A stretch of DNA of 64,000 bases, from NCBI RefSeq assembly GCF_017963645.1, contig NZ_JAGMWN010000004.1, positions 1-64,000 of the forward strand, read 5' to 3'. Position 1 is the first letter of the stretch. The number at the start of each line of letters is the position of its first letter. Both the position numbers and the translations under genes were made by a program. Source of the DNA: Marivibrio halodurans. GTDB taxonomy: Bacteria; Pseudomonadota; Alphaproteobacteria; UBA8366; Aestuariispiraceae. The notes under the pieces were generated by a model that had not been told where the DNA came from, made no database searches, and worked only from the letters and a program-made list of their open reading frames with translations. Below, piece after piece: positions 27,369-35,317 of the stretch.

Positions 27369-28032
27369 ATTCGAAGGTCGAGCCCTTGAAGGGAAAGACG
27401 AGCTTCACCCACCGGCCGGTCTCGTCATACCAGAGGGTGAGGCGCAGATCGCCCGTCAGGGCATATTTCCGGGCGCGCAGGCTCTCGCCCCCGGCTTCGA
27501 CGCGATCCCACCCCAGATCCTCGACCGACACATCCATGCGGCGTCCCTTCTGGGTGTCGAGCAGGACATGCTGACGGACCGTCGCCTCGTTCCAATAGGT
27601 CGTCGGCAGGATGTCCGTCCGGTCGATGCGATAATCCCCGGCGGGCTTGCGGTCGACCAGGATATCGTCGCCCGTGCGTTCCGCCGTGACTCGATAGCTG
27701 TCGCCGTCATCGTCCGTCCGACTCTCGAAACGCAGGAAGCGGCCGTCCTCCCAAATCTCGCGGTTGCGATGCACATAGCGGTAGAGGACGAGCGGGCCGA
27801 TCCCGACCTCCAGATCGATGTCGATATCGACCAGCGTGCGCGCGCCCTCATGCCGGATTTCCAGGCGGTGGCGTCCGATCTCGTCGCCGTCGCGCAATAC
27901 CTTGAAATCGAGAACCCGGTCGCCGGTCGCCCCACCGGAAGCGGCGGCCGTTCCACCGCGCGCGAGGACACCGACGGCCAGCATGCCACCGCCCAGGAAA
28001 CCGCAAGCCTTCCGTCGGGAGAGCAAGGTCAT
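27355..28032 (-). CDS. DUF6134 family exported protein
   Basis: 225 residues from ATG 28032. The N-terminus has a Tat-like signal (SRRKACGFLGGGMLAVGVLA). The mature part is beta-rich (VLDFKVLRDGDEIGRHRLEI, YRVTAERTGDDILV) as in DUF6134 proteins of the photolyase-linked cluster; function unknown. First gene of the minus-strand unit DUF6134 / photolyase / SDR / NTF2-like. A possible ECF-type promoter lies 50-80 nt upstream. Confidence 0.8.
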   Translation of the reverse strand: MTLLSRRKACGFLGGGMLAVGVLARGGTAAASGGATGDRVLDFKVLRDGDEIGRHRLEIRHEGARTLVDIDIDLEVGIGPLVLYRYVHRNREIWEDGRFLRFESRTDDDGDSYRVTAERTGDDILVDRKPAGDYRIDRTDILPTTYWNEATVRQHVLLDTQKGRRMDVSVEDLGWDRVEAGGESLRARKYALTGDLRLTLWYDETGRWVKLVFPFKGSTFEYVMR

Positions 28033-28080
28033 GTCATCCGCCTTCCGTGACAGCCATCGAGAATGTCGGATCGTCATTGA

Positions 28081-28110
28081 AGGATACGTGTGCCACGCCC
28101 CGTCGGATCA
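28081..28110 (-). promoter_or_regulatory. Candidate ECF-sigma promoter for the DUF6134/photolyase unit
   Basis: On the minus strand TGATCC (28110 to 28105) is followed after exactly 18 bp by TATCCT (28086 to 28081). The TGATCC box is the -35 element I associate with RpoE-ChrR promoters of the singlet-oxygen response in Rhodobacter; the -10 fits that consensus (TAAGA) only partly. I found no equally good copy ahead of the CPD photolyase gene, so this is tentative. Confidence 0.35.
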
Positions 28111-28295
28111 AACCCGCATGGCGGCGGCATCGGCGGCCGGCATCAGCGGTCATCGCCCCGTCATGCATCGGTCAAGGCCGTGTCAACGCCCACGCGTAAC
28201 CTGGCGGCATGCGCGCCCCATGCGAAGGAACCGGACGACAGCATCCGGCGTCACGGGCCGCCCCATCCGACGAATGAACGGAGCCCCAACACGCC

Positions 28296-30287
28296 ATGAC
28301 CGACATGCAAGCGCGGTATCGACATGCCCTTCGCCATCTTTCCCGCGACCGCAGGATGGAGGCCGCCGACGACCTGCCCAGCAACCCCTCCGACGCACCG
28401 CGCTTCGCGGCGGTGCTGAACCGCCGGGCGGTGATGAAGGGCGGCCTCGCCGCAGCGGCGGCGCTCGGCGCGACGGGCCTGGTGCCCTTCACGGGGCCCG
28501 CCGCCAAGGCCGATTCCTCCGCCAGCGGCTTCACCTTCGAGGAGATCGAGGCCGGCATCGACGCGACCCATCATGTCGCCCCCGGCTATGACGCCGATAT
28601 CCTGATCCGCTGGGGCGACCCCGTGACCTCGGACGCGCCCGCCTTCGACCCGATGAACCAGAACGCCGAGGCCCAGTCGCGGCAGTTCGGCTATAATAAC
28701 GACTTCGTCGGAATCGTGCCGTTGTCGGATGATCGGGCGTTGCTCTGCGTCAACCACGAATACACCAACGAGGAATTGATGTTCCCCGGCCTCGGCGATC
28801 AGGAGGCGGTCGATTTCAAGGACATGACGGCCGACCTCGTCGCCATCGAGAAGGCCGCGCACGGGGCAAGCGTGGTGGAAATCCGCCGGGGCGCCACCGG
28901 CAAATTGGTCGTGGTGCCCGGCGGCGCCTATAACCGCCGCATTACCGCCGACACACCGATGCGCGTCGGCGGCCCGGCCGCCGGGCACGCGCGGCTCAGG
29001 ACCGCCGCCGACCCGACCGGAACCTTGGTGCTGGGCACCTTCAACAACTGCGCCGGCGGCATCACCCCCTGGGGCACCTATCTGATGGCGGAAGAGAACT
29101 TCCACGGCTATTTCCAGGGCGACGACGCCGCGCTGGCGGCCCATCCGCACGCCGCCTCGCTCAAGCGTTACGGCGTGCCGGGCGGGTGGTATGCCTGGGG
29201 GCGCTTCGATACGCGCTTCGATATCGCTCGGGAGCCGAACGAGCCGCATCGCTTCGGCTGGATCGTGGAGGTCGATCCGAAGGACCCGACCTCCACGCCG
29301 GTGAAGCGCACCGCGCTCGGCCGTTTCAAGCATGAGGGCGCGGAGACAATCCTCAACGGCGACGGGCGCGTCGTCGTCTATATGGGCGACGATCAGCGCT
29401 TCGACTATGTCTACCGCTTCGTGTCTGATAAGGTGGTCGACCCCGATAACCCGGCCGCGAACCGGGATATCCTGGATTCGGGCGAACTCAGCGTCGCGCG
29501 GTTCGAGGCGGACGGCACGATCGTCTGGATGCCGCTGGTCCACGGCACGGGACCACTAACGGTGGAGAACGGTTTCGCCAGCCAGGCGGATGTGATGATC
29601 GACACGCGGCTCGCCGCCGACGCGCTCGGCGCCACGCCGATGGACCGGCCGGAGGATGTTCAGCCTAACCCCGTGACCGGCCGGGTCTATGTCATGCTGA
29701 CCAACAACACCAAGCGCGCGGCCGACCAACGCAACGCCGCCAATCCGCGTGCCGAGAACGGCTATGGCCATATCGTGGAGATCGCCGCGCCCCATGGCGA
29801 TCATGCCGCGCGCGAGATGACATGGGACATGCTCGTGCTCTGCGGCGATCCGAAGGGCGATGTCGGCGCGCAATGGGGACCCGGGACGACCGCGAACGGG
29901 TGGTTCACGGCCCCCGACAATGCCGCCGTCGATCCCGGCGGACGCCTCTGGGTCTCGACGGACGGCAACCGGCCGGGCAGCCATTCGAACCGCTGCGACG
30001 GGCTGTGGGCGATGGATACGGAAGGCCCCGCGCGCGGCAGTGGCCGGCACTTCTTCCGCTGTCCCGTCGGGGCGGAAATGTGTGGACCTGTCTTCACCGC
30101 GGACGGCGAGACGCTGTTCCTCGCGGTGCAGCACCCGGCCGACGCCGGGGTCTCGAAATGGGCGGAATTCGACCGCCCTTCGAGCTTCGACGACCCCGCG
30201 ACCCGCTGGCCCGATTTCCAGGACGGCATGCCGCCGCGCCCGTCGGTCGTCATGGTGACCAAGCGGGGCGGCGGGCGAATCGGCTGA
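28296..30287 (+). CDS. phoX: PhoX-type (DUF839) exported alkaline phosphatase
   Basis: 663 residues. The Tat signal has the twin arginine in LNRRAVMKGGLAAAAALGA (residues 42-60). The DUF839/PhoX domain shows WGDPVTSDAPAFDPMNQNAE, FGYNNDFVGIVPL, LCVNHEYTNEELMFPG, NCAGGITPWGTYLMAEENFH and WVSTDGNRPGSHSNRCDG. PhoX enzymes are periplasmic Fe/Ca phosphatases releasing phosphate from esters. No Pho-box-like direct repeats were evident upstream. The stop is followed by a 12-bp hairpin shared with the convergent gene. Confidence 0.88.
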   Translation: MTDMQARYRHALRHLSRDRRMEAADDLPSNPSDAPRFAAVLNRRAVMKGGLAAAAALGATGLVPFTGPAAKADSSASGFTFEEIEAGIDATHHVAPGYDADILIRWGDPVTSDAPAFDPMNQNAEAQSRQFGYNNDFVGIVPLSDDRALLCVNHEYTNEELMFPGLGDQEAVDFKDMTADLVAIEKAAHGASVVEIRRGATGKLVVVPGGAYNRRITADTPMRVGGPAAGHARLRTAADPTGTLVLGTFNNCAGGITPWGTYLMAEENFHGYFQGDDAALAAHPHAASLKRYGVPGGWYAWGRFDTRFDIAREPNEPHRFGWIVEVDPKDPTSTPVKRTALGRFKHEGAETILNGDGRVVVYMGDDQRFDYVYRFVSDKVVDPDNPAANRDILDSGELSVARFEADGTIVWMPLVHGTGPLTVENGFASQADVMIDTRLAADALGATPMDRPEDVQPNPVTGRVYVMLTNNTKRAADQRNAANPRAENGYGHIVEIAAPHGDHAAREMTWDMLVLCGDPKGDVGAQWGPGTTANGWFTAPDNAAVDPGGRLWVSTDGNRPGSHSNRCDGLWAMDTEGPARGSGRHFFRCPVGAEMCGPVFTADGETLFLAVQHPADAGVSKWAEFDRPSSFDDPATRWPDFQDGMPPRPSVVMVTKRGGGRIG

Positions 30288-30310
30288 GTGCCCCCAAGCG
30301 AACCGCTCCT

Positions 30311-30342
30311 ACGAGGCGGCATGCTTCGGGATGCCGCCTCGT
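30311..30342. terminator. Perfect 12-bp hairpin between convergent genes
   Basis: ACGAGGCGGCAT (30311-30322) pairs perfectly with ATGCCGCCTCGT (30331-30342) around the loop GCTTCGGG. It lies between the phoX stop at 30287 and the DmdA/GcvT-like stop at 30354, so it could end both transcripts. No U-run is present on either side. Confidence 0.6.
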
Positions 30343-30353
30343 GGCGCGCCGCC

Positions 30354-31676
30354 TCATGCCGCCTTGGAGAGCGTGCGCTCCGGATCGAAGAAGGGGACGG
30401 GCGCCACCTGCGCCACGACCGGCTCCGGCTCTCCCGGGCGGTCGATGGTGAGCGCCCGGCCCTCCTCCGCCTGCTCGACCGGCAGCATGGCCAGCGCGAT
30501 GTTGCAGGAGAGCTTGGGCGACCAGAAGGCACTGGTGACGTAGCCGACCGGCCGGCGGGCCTCGGCATCGCGCACGATCCAGAAATCGGCATTGTACCAA
30601 GTGATCGGCCGGCCGCCGAAGGTGAGCCCCGCGAGCCGTCGCGTGACACCCTCGGCCTCGATCCGGCTCAGCGCGTCCCTGCCGATGAAACTCGGCTTAT
30701 CGAGATCGACCTGCCAGCCGAGCCCGACCTCATAGGGATTCGTCTCCAGATCCATGTCCTGCCCATAGGAAAGGATACCGGCCTCGATCCGTCGGATATG
30801 GCCGGGCGCGACGACCTTCAGATGATACGGCAGCCCCGCCGCCACGATCGCATCCCACAAGGCATCGGCATGGTAGCTGGCCTCGCGCAGATAGATTTCA
30901 TAGCCGATTTCGGCCGAGAATCCGGTGCGGGAGATCACGACGGAGCAGCCGGCGATCTCCGCCTCCATCAGGTTGTAGAACTTCAGATCGTCGATCGCGG
31001 CGCCGACCAGATCGTGCATCAACTCACGGGAGAGCGGCCCTTGGACCTGCACCGGGGAGACATCGATCTCATCCACCGTCACATCGAAGCCGAGGCCGTA
31101 ATTGAGCCCCCGCAACCACAACAGCACGTCTGAATCGGAGATGGAGAACCAGAACTCGTCCTCCGCGACACGCAACAGGACCGGATCGTTGACGATGCCC
31201 CCGGCCGGATCGCAGAGCACGACATAGCGCGCCTTACCCGGGACCAACTCCTTCTCGCCGGTCATCGCGCGGGTGACGACTTGATCGACGAAGGCGAGCG
31301 CATCCGGCCCCTTCACGCGGATCTGACGCTCCACCGCGACGTTCCACAGCGTGACGAAGCGGGTCAGATAATCGTATTCGCCGAGTAAGCCCCCCTGCTC
31401 CTCGCTGAAATAGAGGCGCGGGTGATACATCTTGTTGTAGACGGTGACCGCGCGCACGCCATGCTCCACCGACTTATGCCAGAAGGGCGATTTGCGCACG
31501 CGGGTCCCGACCAGCATGGAGACATCGTTCTGCCCGCTTTGCCGAAGGTTGACCGGCACGGCGCGATCCGCCGTCTGGACGGGTTCCGTGTGGGCGGCGT
31601 CGCTTTCGTGCCGTGGAGGGATTTGGGGGGAGATTCGAGCGTCTGCTCGGGTAGTGGGCGCATCCGCATCGGTCAT
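30354..31676 (-). CDS. DmdA-like member of the GcvT aminomethyltransferase/demethylase family
   Basis: 440 residues. A polar leader of about 50 residues precedes the GcvT fold: FWHKSVEHGVRAVTVYNKMY, LWNVAVERQIRVKGPDALAF, NDPVLLRVAEDEFWFSISDSD and the C-terminal barrel. The wording VERQ..KGPDA and ISDSD resembles dimethylsulfoniopropionate demethylase DmdA more than glycine-cleavage GcvT, but dimethylglycine- or sarcosine-type demethylases share the fold. Family enzymes pass a methyl or aminomethyl group to tetrahydrofolate. A strong ribosome site, GAAGGAGGA, precedes ATG 31676. Monocistronic. The exact substrate is not resolved. Confidence 0.6.
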   Translation of the reverse strand: MTDADAPTTRADARISPQIPPRHESDAAHTEPVQTADRAVPVNLRQSGQNDVSMLVGTRVRKSPFWHKSVEHGVRAVTVYNKMYHPRLYFSEEQGGLLGEYDYLTRFVTLWNVAVERQIRVKGPDALAFVDQVVTRAMTGEKELVPGKARYVVLCDPAGGIVNDPVLLRVAEDEFWFSISDSDVLLWLRGLNYGLGFDVTVDEIDVSPVQVQGPLSRELMHDLVGAAIDDLKFYNLMEAEIAGCSVVISRTGFSAEIGYEIYLREASYHADALWDAIVAAGLPYHLKVVAPGHIRRIEAGILSYGQDMDLETNPYEVGLGWQVDLDKPSFIGRDALSRIEAEGVTRRLAGLTFGGRPITWYNADFWIVRDAEARRPVGYVTSAFWSPKLSCNIALAMLPVEQAEEGRALTIDRPGEPEPVVAQVAPVPFFDPERTLSKAA

Positions 31677-31847
31677 GGCCGTCCTCCTTCAGAGTATCGG
31701 CCGCATGCCCGCCGGTCGCCGGGGGTAAAAACGCGCCGCCGCCGGCGGGCCGGGCGGCTTCTTCATCAATACTTTATTCAGATGGGGAGAGGCGGCCCCG
31801 GCGTCCAGACCGGCCTTCGAACCGCCTTATTATTTCCGGCGCACGAG

Positions 31848-33656
31848 TCAGCCGGCCTTCTCGGTCAGCAATTCGGCGGCCGGCAGATAATCGTGGATAT
31901 CGACCGGATCGATCTGGAAGGGCTCCAGATACTGGTCGGCATAATCCTTCCAGACGTTGGATCGCAGGAAGAGCGCGAACAGGTCCGGGTCGATATGCCG
32001 GTCCTTCACCATGAAGGACATGATCTTGAGCGACTCGCTCACCGTCTTCGCCTTCTTATAGGGGCGGTCGGCGGCCGTAAGCGCCTCGAAGATATCGGCG
32101 ATCGCCATGATCCGCGCGGGGATCGACATGTCCTCCTTGACCAGACCGCGCGGATAGCCGGTCCCGTCCATCTTCTCGTGATGGCCACCGGCATATTCGG
32201 GCACCCGCCGCATCTTCTTCGGGAAGGGAAGCGACTCCAGCATCTTGAGCGTGACCACGATATGGTCGTTGATGGTCTCCCGCTCCTCCGCCGTGAGCGT
32301 CCCCCGCCGGATGCCGAGATTATAGAGTTCACCCTGATTGTACTTGCCGACGATATGTTCCGGCAGGTCGCCCAACAGCGGTTCCTCCACCGGCGGCTTG
32401 GCCGGCGGGTTCGCCTTGGCGCGCATGGCCTCCACCGGGCTCAAGCCGCGCGCCTTGTCGAAATGGCGCGTCCAGGTACGGCCCCCGATCGCCTTCAACC
32501 GGTCGACATCGGCGTCGTTCATGAACTCGCCCCCGACATTGGCGTCGGCGACGAAGGCGTATTCCTCCTCCAGCTCCGCGACCTTGCGGGCGAAGACACG
32601 ATCGGCCTCCGCCGGATCGGACCCGTCCAGCTTCGCCTTCAGGCACTCTATTTCCGCGTCGCGGCGCAACACCTCGAACCGGGTGCGAATCTCATGGATG
32701 CGGTTATAGATCGTCTCCAGCTTGCTCGCCTTGTCGACGACATATTCCGGCGTCGTCACCTTGCCGCAATCATGCAGCCACGCGGCAACGTGCAACTCGT
32801 ACCACTCGTCCGAATTCAGGGTGAATTCGGCGAACATGCCGTCCGTGCTGTCGCAGGCCGCCTGGGTCAGAAGCTTGGTGATCACCGGCACGCGCTGGCA
32901 ATGACCGCCGGTATAGGGTGACTTGTCGTCGATCGAGGCCGCGATCATCTCGATCAGCGAATCCCACAGCTTACGCTGCTGCTGGATCAGCAACTGATTC
33001 TCGAGCGCGACGGCCGCCTGACTGGTCAGCGCCTCGATCATCGGCTGCAGGGCGGGCTGGAACGGCACGGTCCCATCACCATCGTCGCGCGCGTTGATCA
33101 ACTGCAGGACGCCCGTAACCTCGCCCTCGGTATTGATCATCGGCACGGTCAGGAAGGATTTCGAGCGATAGCCGGTGGTTTCGTCGAATTTCTTCGTGCC
33201 GGAGAAATCGTAGGATTTCTCCTCGTACGCATCCTCGATATTGCTGGGGGCGCGGTTGTGATAAACGGCCGAGGCGACGTTGTTCATATTCGCCGCGCCG
33301 TCGCGATAGAGAGGGACCGGCGGGAACGGGATCGACTTACCGGTCGTGCCGCCCATGGCGATATCGAGGCTGTCGTTCCGCATGATCTGGAAGGACAGGC
33401 CCTGCTCGTCGTCCGTCACCAGATAGAGCGTCCCACCATCGGCCCGGTAAATCTCCTTGGCCTCAAGGAGGATCATCTCCATCAGCTTCTCGTGGTCACG
33501 CTCCGCCGACAGGGCGATACCGAGATCGACGAGCCGATGGAACATATGCTCGCCATGCCGTCTCCCGACGGTGCTCACGCGACGATCCGAGGGGGACTCC
33601 CGCTCTGTATAGCGACGGTCTACGGCCATTCCGGCTCCGATATGGCGTCGGCCCAT
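31848..33656 (-). CDS. GAF / HD-GYP signalling protein (probable c-di-GMP phosphodiesterase)
   Basis: 602 residues. A GAF domain (about 40-220, GGTLYLVTDDEQGLSFQIM to ALENQLLIQQQ) precedes an HD-GYP domain. The HD part has HCQRVP, VAAWLHDCGKVTTPEYVVDK; the GYP part has GGHHEKMDGTGYPRGL and IADIFEALTAADRPYKK. Between them lies an insert of about 150 residues with charged helices (RIHEIRTRFEVLRRDAEIE). HD-GYP proteins hydrolyse c-di-GMP. All key metal ligands appear present. A second Met at 33629 is an alternative start. Its motility neighbours are 5-6 kb away. Confidence 0.88.
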   Translation of the reverse strand: MGRRHIGAGMAVDRRYTERESPSDRRVSTVGRRHGEHMFHRLVDLGIALSAERDHEKLMEMILLEAKEIYRADGGTLYLVTDDEQGLSFQIMRNDSLDIAMGGTTGKSIPFPPVPLYRDGAANMNNVASAVYHNRAPSNIEDAYEEKSYDFSGTKKFDETTGYRSKSFLTVPMINTEGEVTGVLQLINARDDGDGTVPFQPALQPMIEALTSQAAVALENQLLIQQQRKLWDSLIEMIAASIDDKSPYTGGHCQRVPVITKLLTQAACDSTDGMFAEFTLNSDEWYELHVAAWLHDCGKVTTPEYVVDKASKLETIYNRIHEIRTRFEVLRRDAEIECLKAKLDGSDPAEADRVFARKVAELEEEYAFVADANVGGEFMNDADVDRLKAIGGRTWTRHFDKARGLSPVEAMRAKANPPAKPPVEEPLLGDLPEHIVGKYNQGELYNLGIRRGTLTAEERETINDHIVVTLKMLESLPFPKKMRRVPEYAGGHHEKMDGTGYPRGLVKEDMSIPARIMAIADIFEALTAADRPYKKAKTVSESLKIMSFMVKDRHIDPDLFALFLRSNVWKDYADQYLEPFQIDPVDIHDYLPAAELLTEKAG

Positions 33657-33815
33657 GTCGCGCCCGGCCTGCCCCGGTCACGACGAATAGTTATCAGGCG
33701 CTCGGCCCTGATTGAGATCAAATATCATAATCCACCGAAAATGCCCAACTTGTCTATCCGGCATTCTCGCGGATACACGTTCCAGTGGACATCCTGTCCT
33801 TCGGGGGCCTCTCGG

Positions 33816-35297
33816 CTATTCGGACTCCAGAAAGGTCGTTTGTCCCGTGGTGCCGGACCCACCGTCGTGGGTGACGGTCGCATCGAAGCTCGATGTCGTC
33901 GGAAATTCGACGCTCAGGGAACAATTATCGCAGGATGTAACACGTGCCGCGAAATCCTCCCCGTTATTGCCGATGGTAAGGCTCGTGCGCGTATCGTTCG
34001 GCAGGGCGGCGCTGAAACCGTCGACCCCGATCGACGCTCCCGACAAACCGGACCCGTTCAGGTCGCTCGCCTGGAAGTCGAAGGTCCGCTGGCCGAAATC
34101 GATATAGTAGGCGAGCGACCCGGTAATCGCGCCGGTAATCGAAACCCCGGTATCGCCGACGGACCCGGTGTTCGCCGCGATGACCTCCTGCAAGGTCGCG
34201 ACGGTCTCCGCCGGATCGTCGGTGTCGGGCAGCGGATCGCTCGGCATATCCTCCGTGGTCTCATCGTCCGAGTCACCGTCCTCGTCCGAGGACGATGCGG
34301 AACTGGTCGCGTTGGACGATGCGATATCGCTGGCATCGGCCGTGGAGTCACCCTGGTCGCCGCGCGTCGCGGTTTGCTCCACCTCCGAAACGGTGACGAA
34401 TGTCGGAACCGGTTGGGGCGATCCGCCGGTATTCTGGACCGCCCCCGTCGTCACCCCGTCGCCCGTGGGCGCGGATTCGTTGTCGGCCTGGGGACCGCCT
34501 TCCGACGGCCCCGCTTGGTTACCGGTCGAACCGCCGGTCACCTGCTGGCTCAGGGTGTTGATCGCGCCCGGCGGGGCGATGAAGAAAACCGGGGGCTGAC
34601 CCGGCGTGGCCAGCACGGAGCCGCCCGGCCGGTTCAGATCGACCGACCCGTTCGGCGAGCTGAAGGTGAAGGAGCCGGTGGGAACACCCGTCGATTGCAT
34701 GCCCGGCCCCGCCAGCGCCGCGAAGACGACAGGCTGGTTCGGGCCGCCACCGCCCTGCCGCGGCATCTGATCCGGGAATTGCTCACCGGCCTGTTCGCTA
34801 TCCAGGACCTGGATCAGCCCGATCGTACCACGGATACCGATATGGCCGACCGGCGTGTTGATCCGCATATCCTGCGGATCGCCGGAAGCGACCTTGCCCG
34901 CAACGAAGCGCATCGTTCCCTGCGCCAATGTCAGCGCCATGTTGCCCTCGTCGCTGGCGGGATTGTAGATGAAGCGGTCGATTTCGATCCGGCTGCCGGG
35001 GCCGAGCGTGAGGACGCTCTCATCCATCAACAGAACCTGGAGATTACCGTTCGGCCCCGCCTCGATGCTGTCGCCGAGGAAGATGGGATCGCCGCTCTCG
35101 ACCTGCCGGCCCACCGCGCTGGTCCGGGCCAGCAGTACCTCGCCGCGCACGGCGGCGGAGACACCGGCCTGCTCGGCCTCCTGCGCGGCCACGTCCGATG
35201 CGGCGCCCGATATGCCCCCCGACAAGGCGAGGACGCCCGCACAAACCGCCAGGGCGGCCGGACGGCCCATGCGCCGCGTGCTCCGTCGAATGCCCAT
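33816..35297 (-). CDS. Exported FecR-domain protein with C-terminal beta-barrel-like region
   Basis: 493 residues. Signal peptide to about residue 38 without a lipobox Cys. FecR domain (about 45-160): VRGEVLLARTSAVGRQVESG, NLQVLLMDESVLTLGPGSRI, NTPVGHIGIRGTIG. A long Pro/Gly/Ser/Asp-rich linker (200-375) follows, then about 100 residues of alternating strands (GSLAYYIDFGQRTFDFQAS, SGASIGVDGFSAALPN) reminiscent of transferrin-binding-protein-B-like barrels. Two Cys lie close together (SCDNC). The gene is followed upstream on the strand, 20 nt away, by a Slam-like exporter gene, so the two form one operon. See findings. Confidence 0.75.
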   Translation of the reverse strand: MGIRRSTRRMGRPAALAVCAGVLALSGGISGAASDVAAQEAEQAGVSAAVRGEVLLARTSAVGRQVESGDPIFLGDSIEAGPNGNLQVLLMDESVLTLGPGSRIEIDRFIYNPASDEGNMALTLAQGTMRFVAGKVASGDPQDMRINTPVGHIGIRGTIGLIQVLDSEQAGEQFPDQMPRQGGGGPNQPVVFAALAGPGMQSTGVPTGSFTFSSPNGSVDLNRPGGSVLATPGQPPVFFIAPPGAINTLSQQVTGGSTGNQAGPSEGGPQADNESAPTGDGVTTGAVQNTGGSPQPVPTFVTVSEVEQTATRGDQGDSTADASDIASSNATSSASSSDEDGDSDDETTEDMPSDPLPDTDDPAETVATLQEVIAANTGSVGDTGVSITGAITGSLAYYIDFGQRTFDFQASDLNGSGLSGASIGVDGFSAALPNDTRTSLTIGNNGEDFAARVTSCDNCSLSVEFPTTSSFDATVTHDGGSGTTGQTTFLESE

Positions 35298-35317
35298 GCC
35301 TCGCCTCCGCTGCCGTC

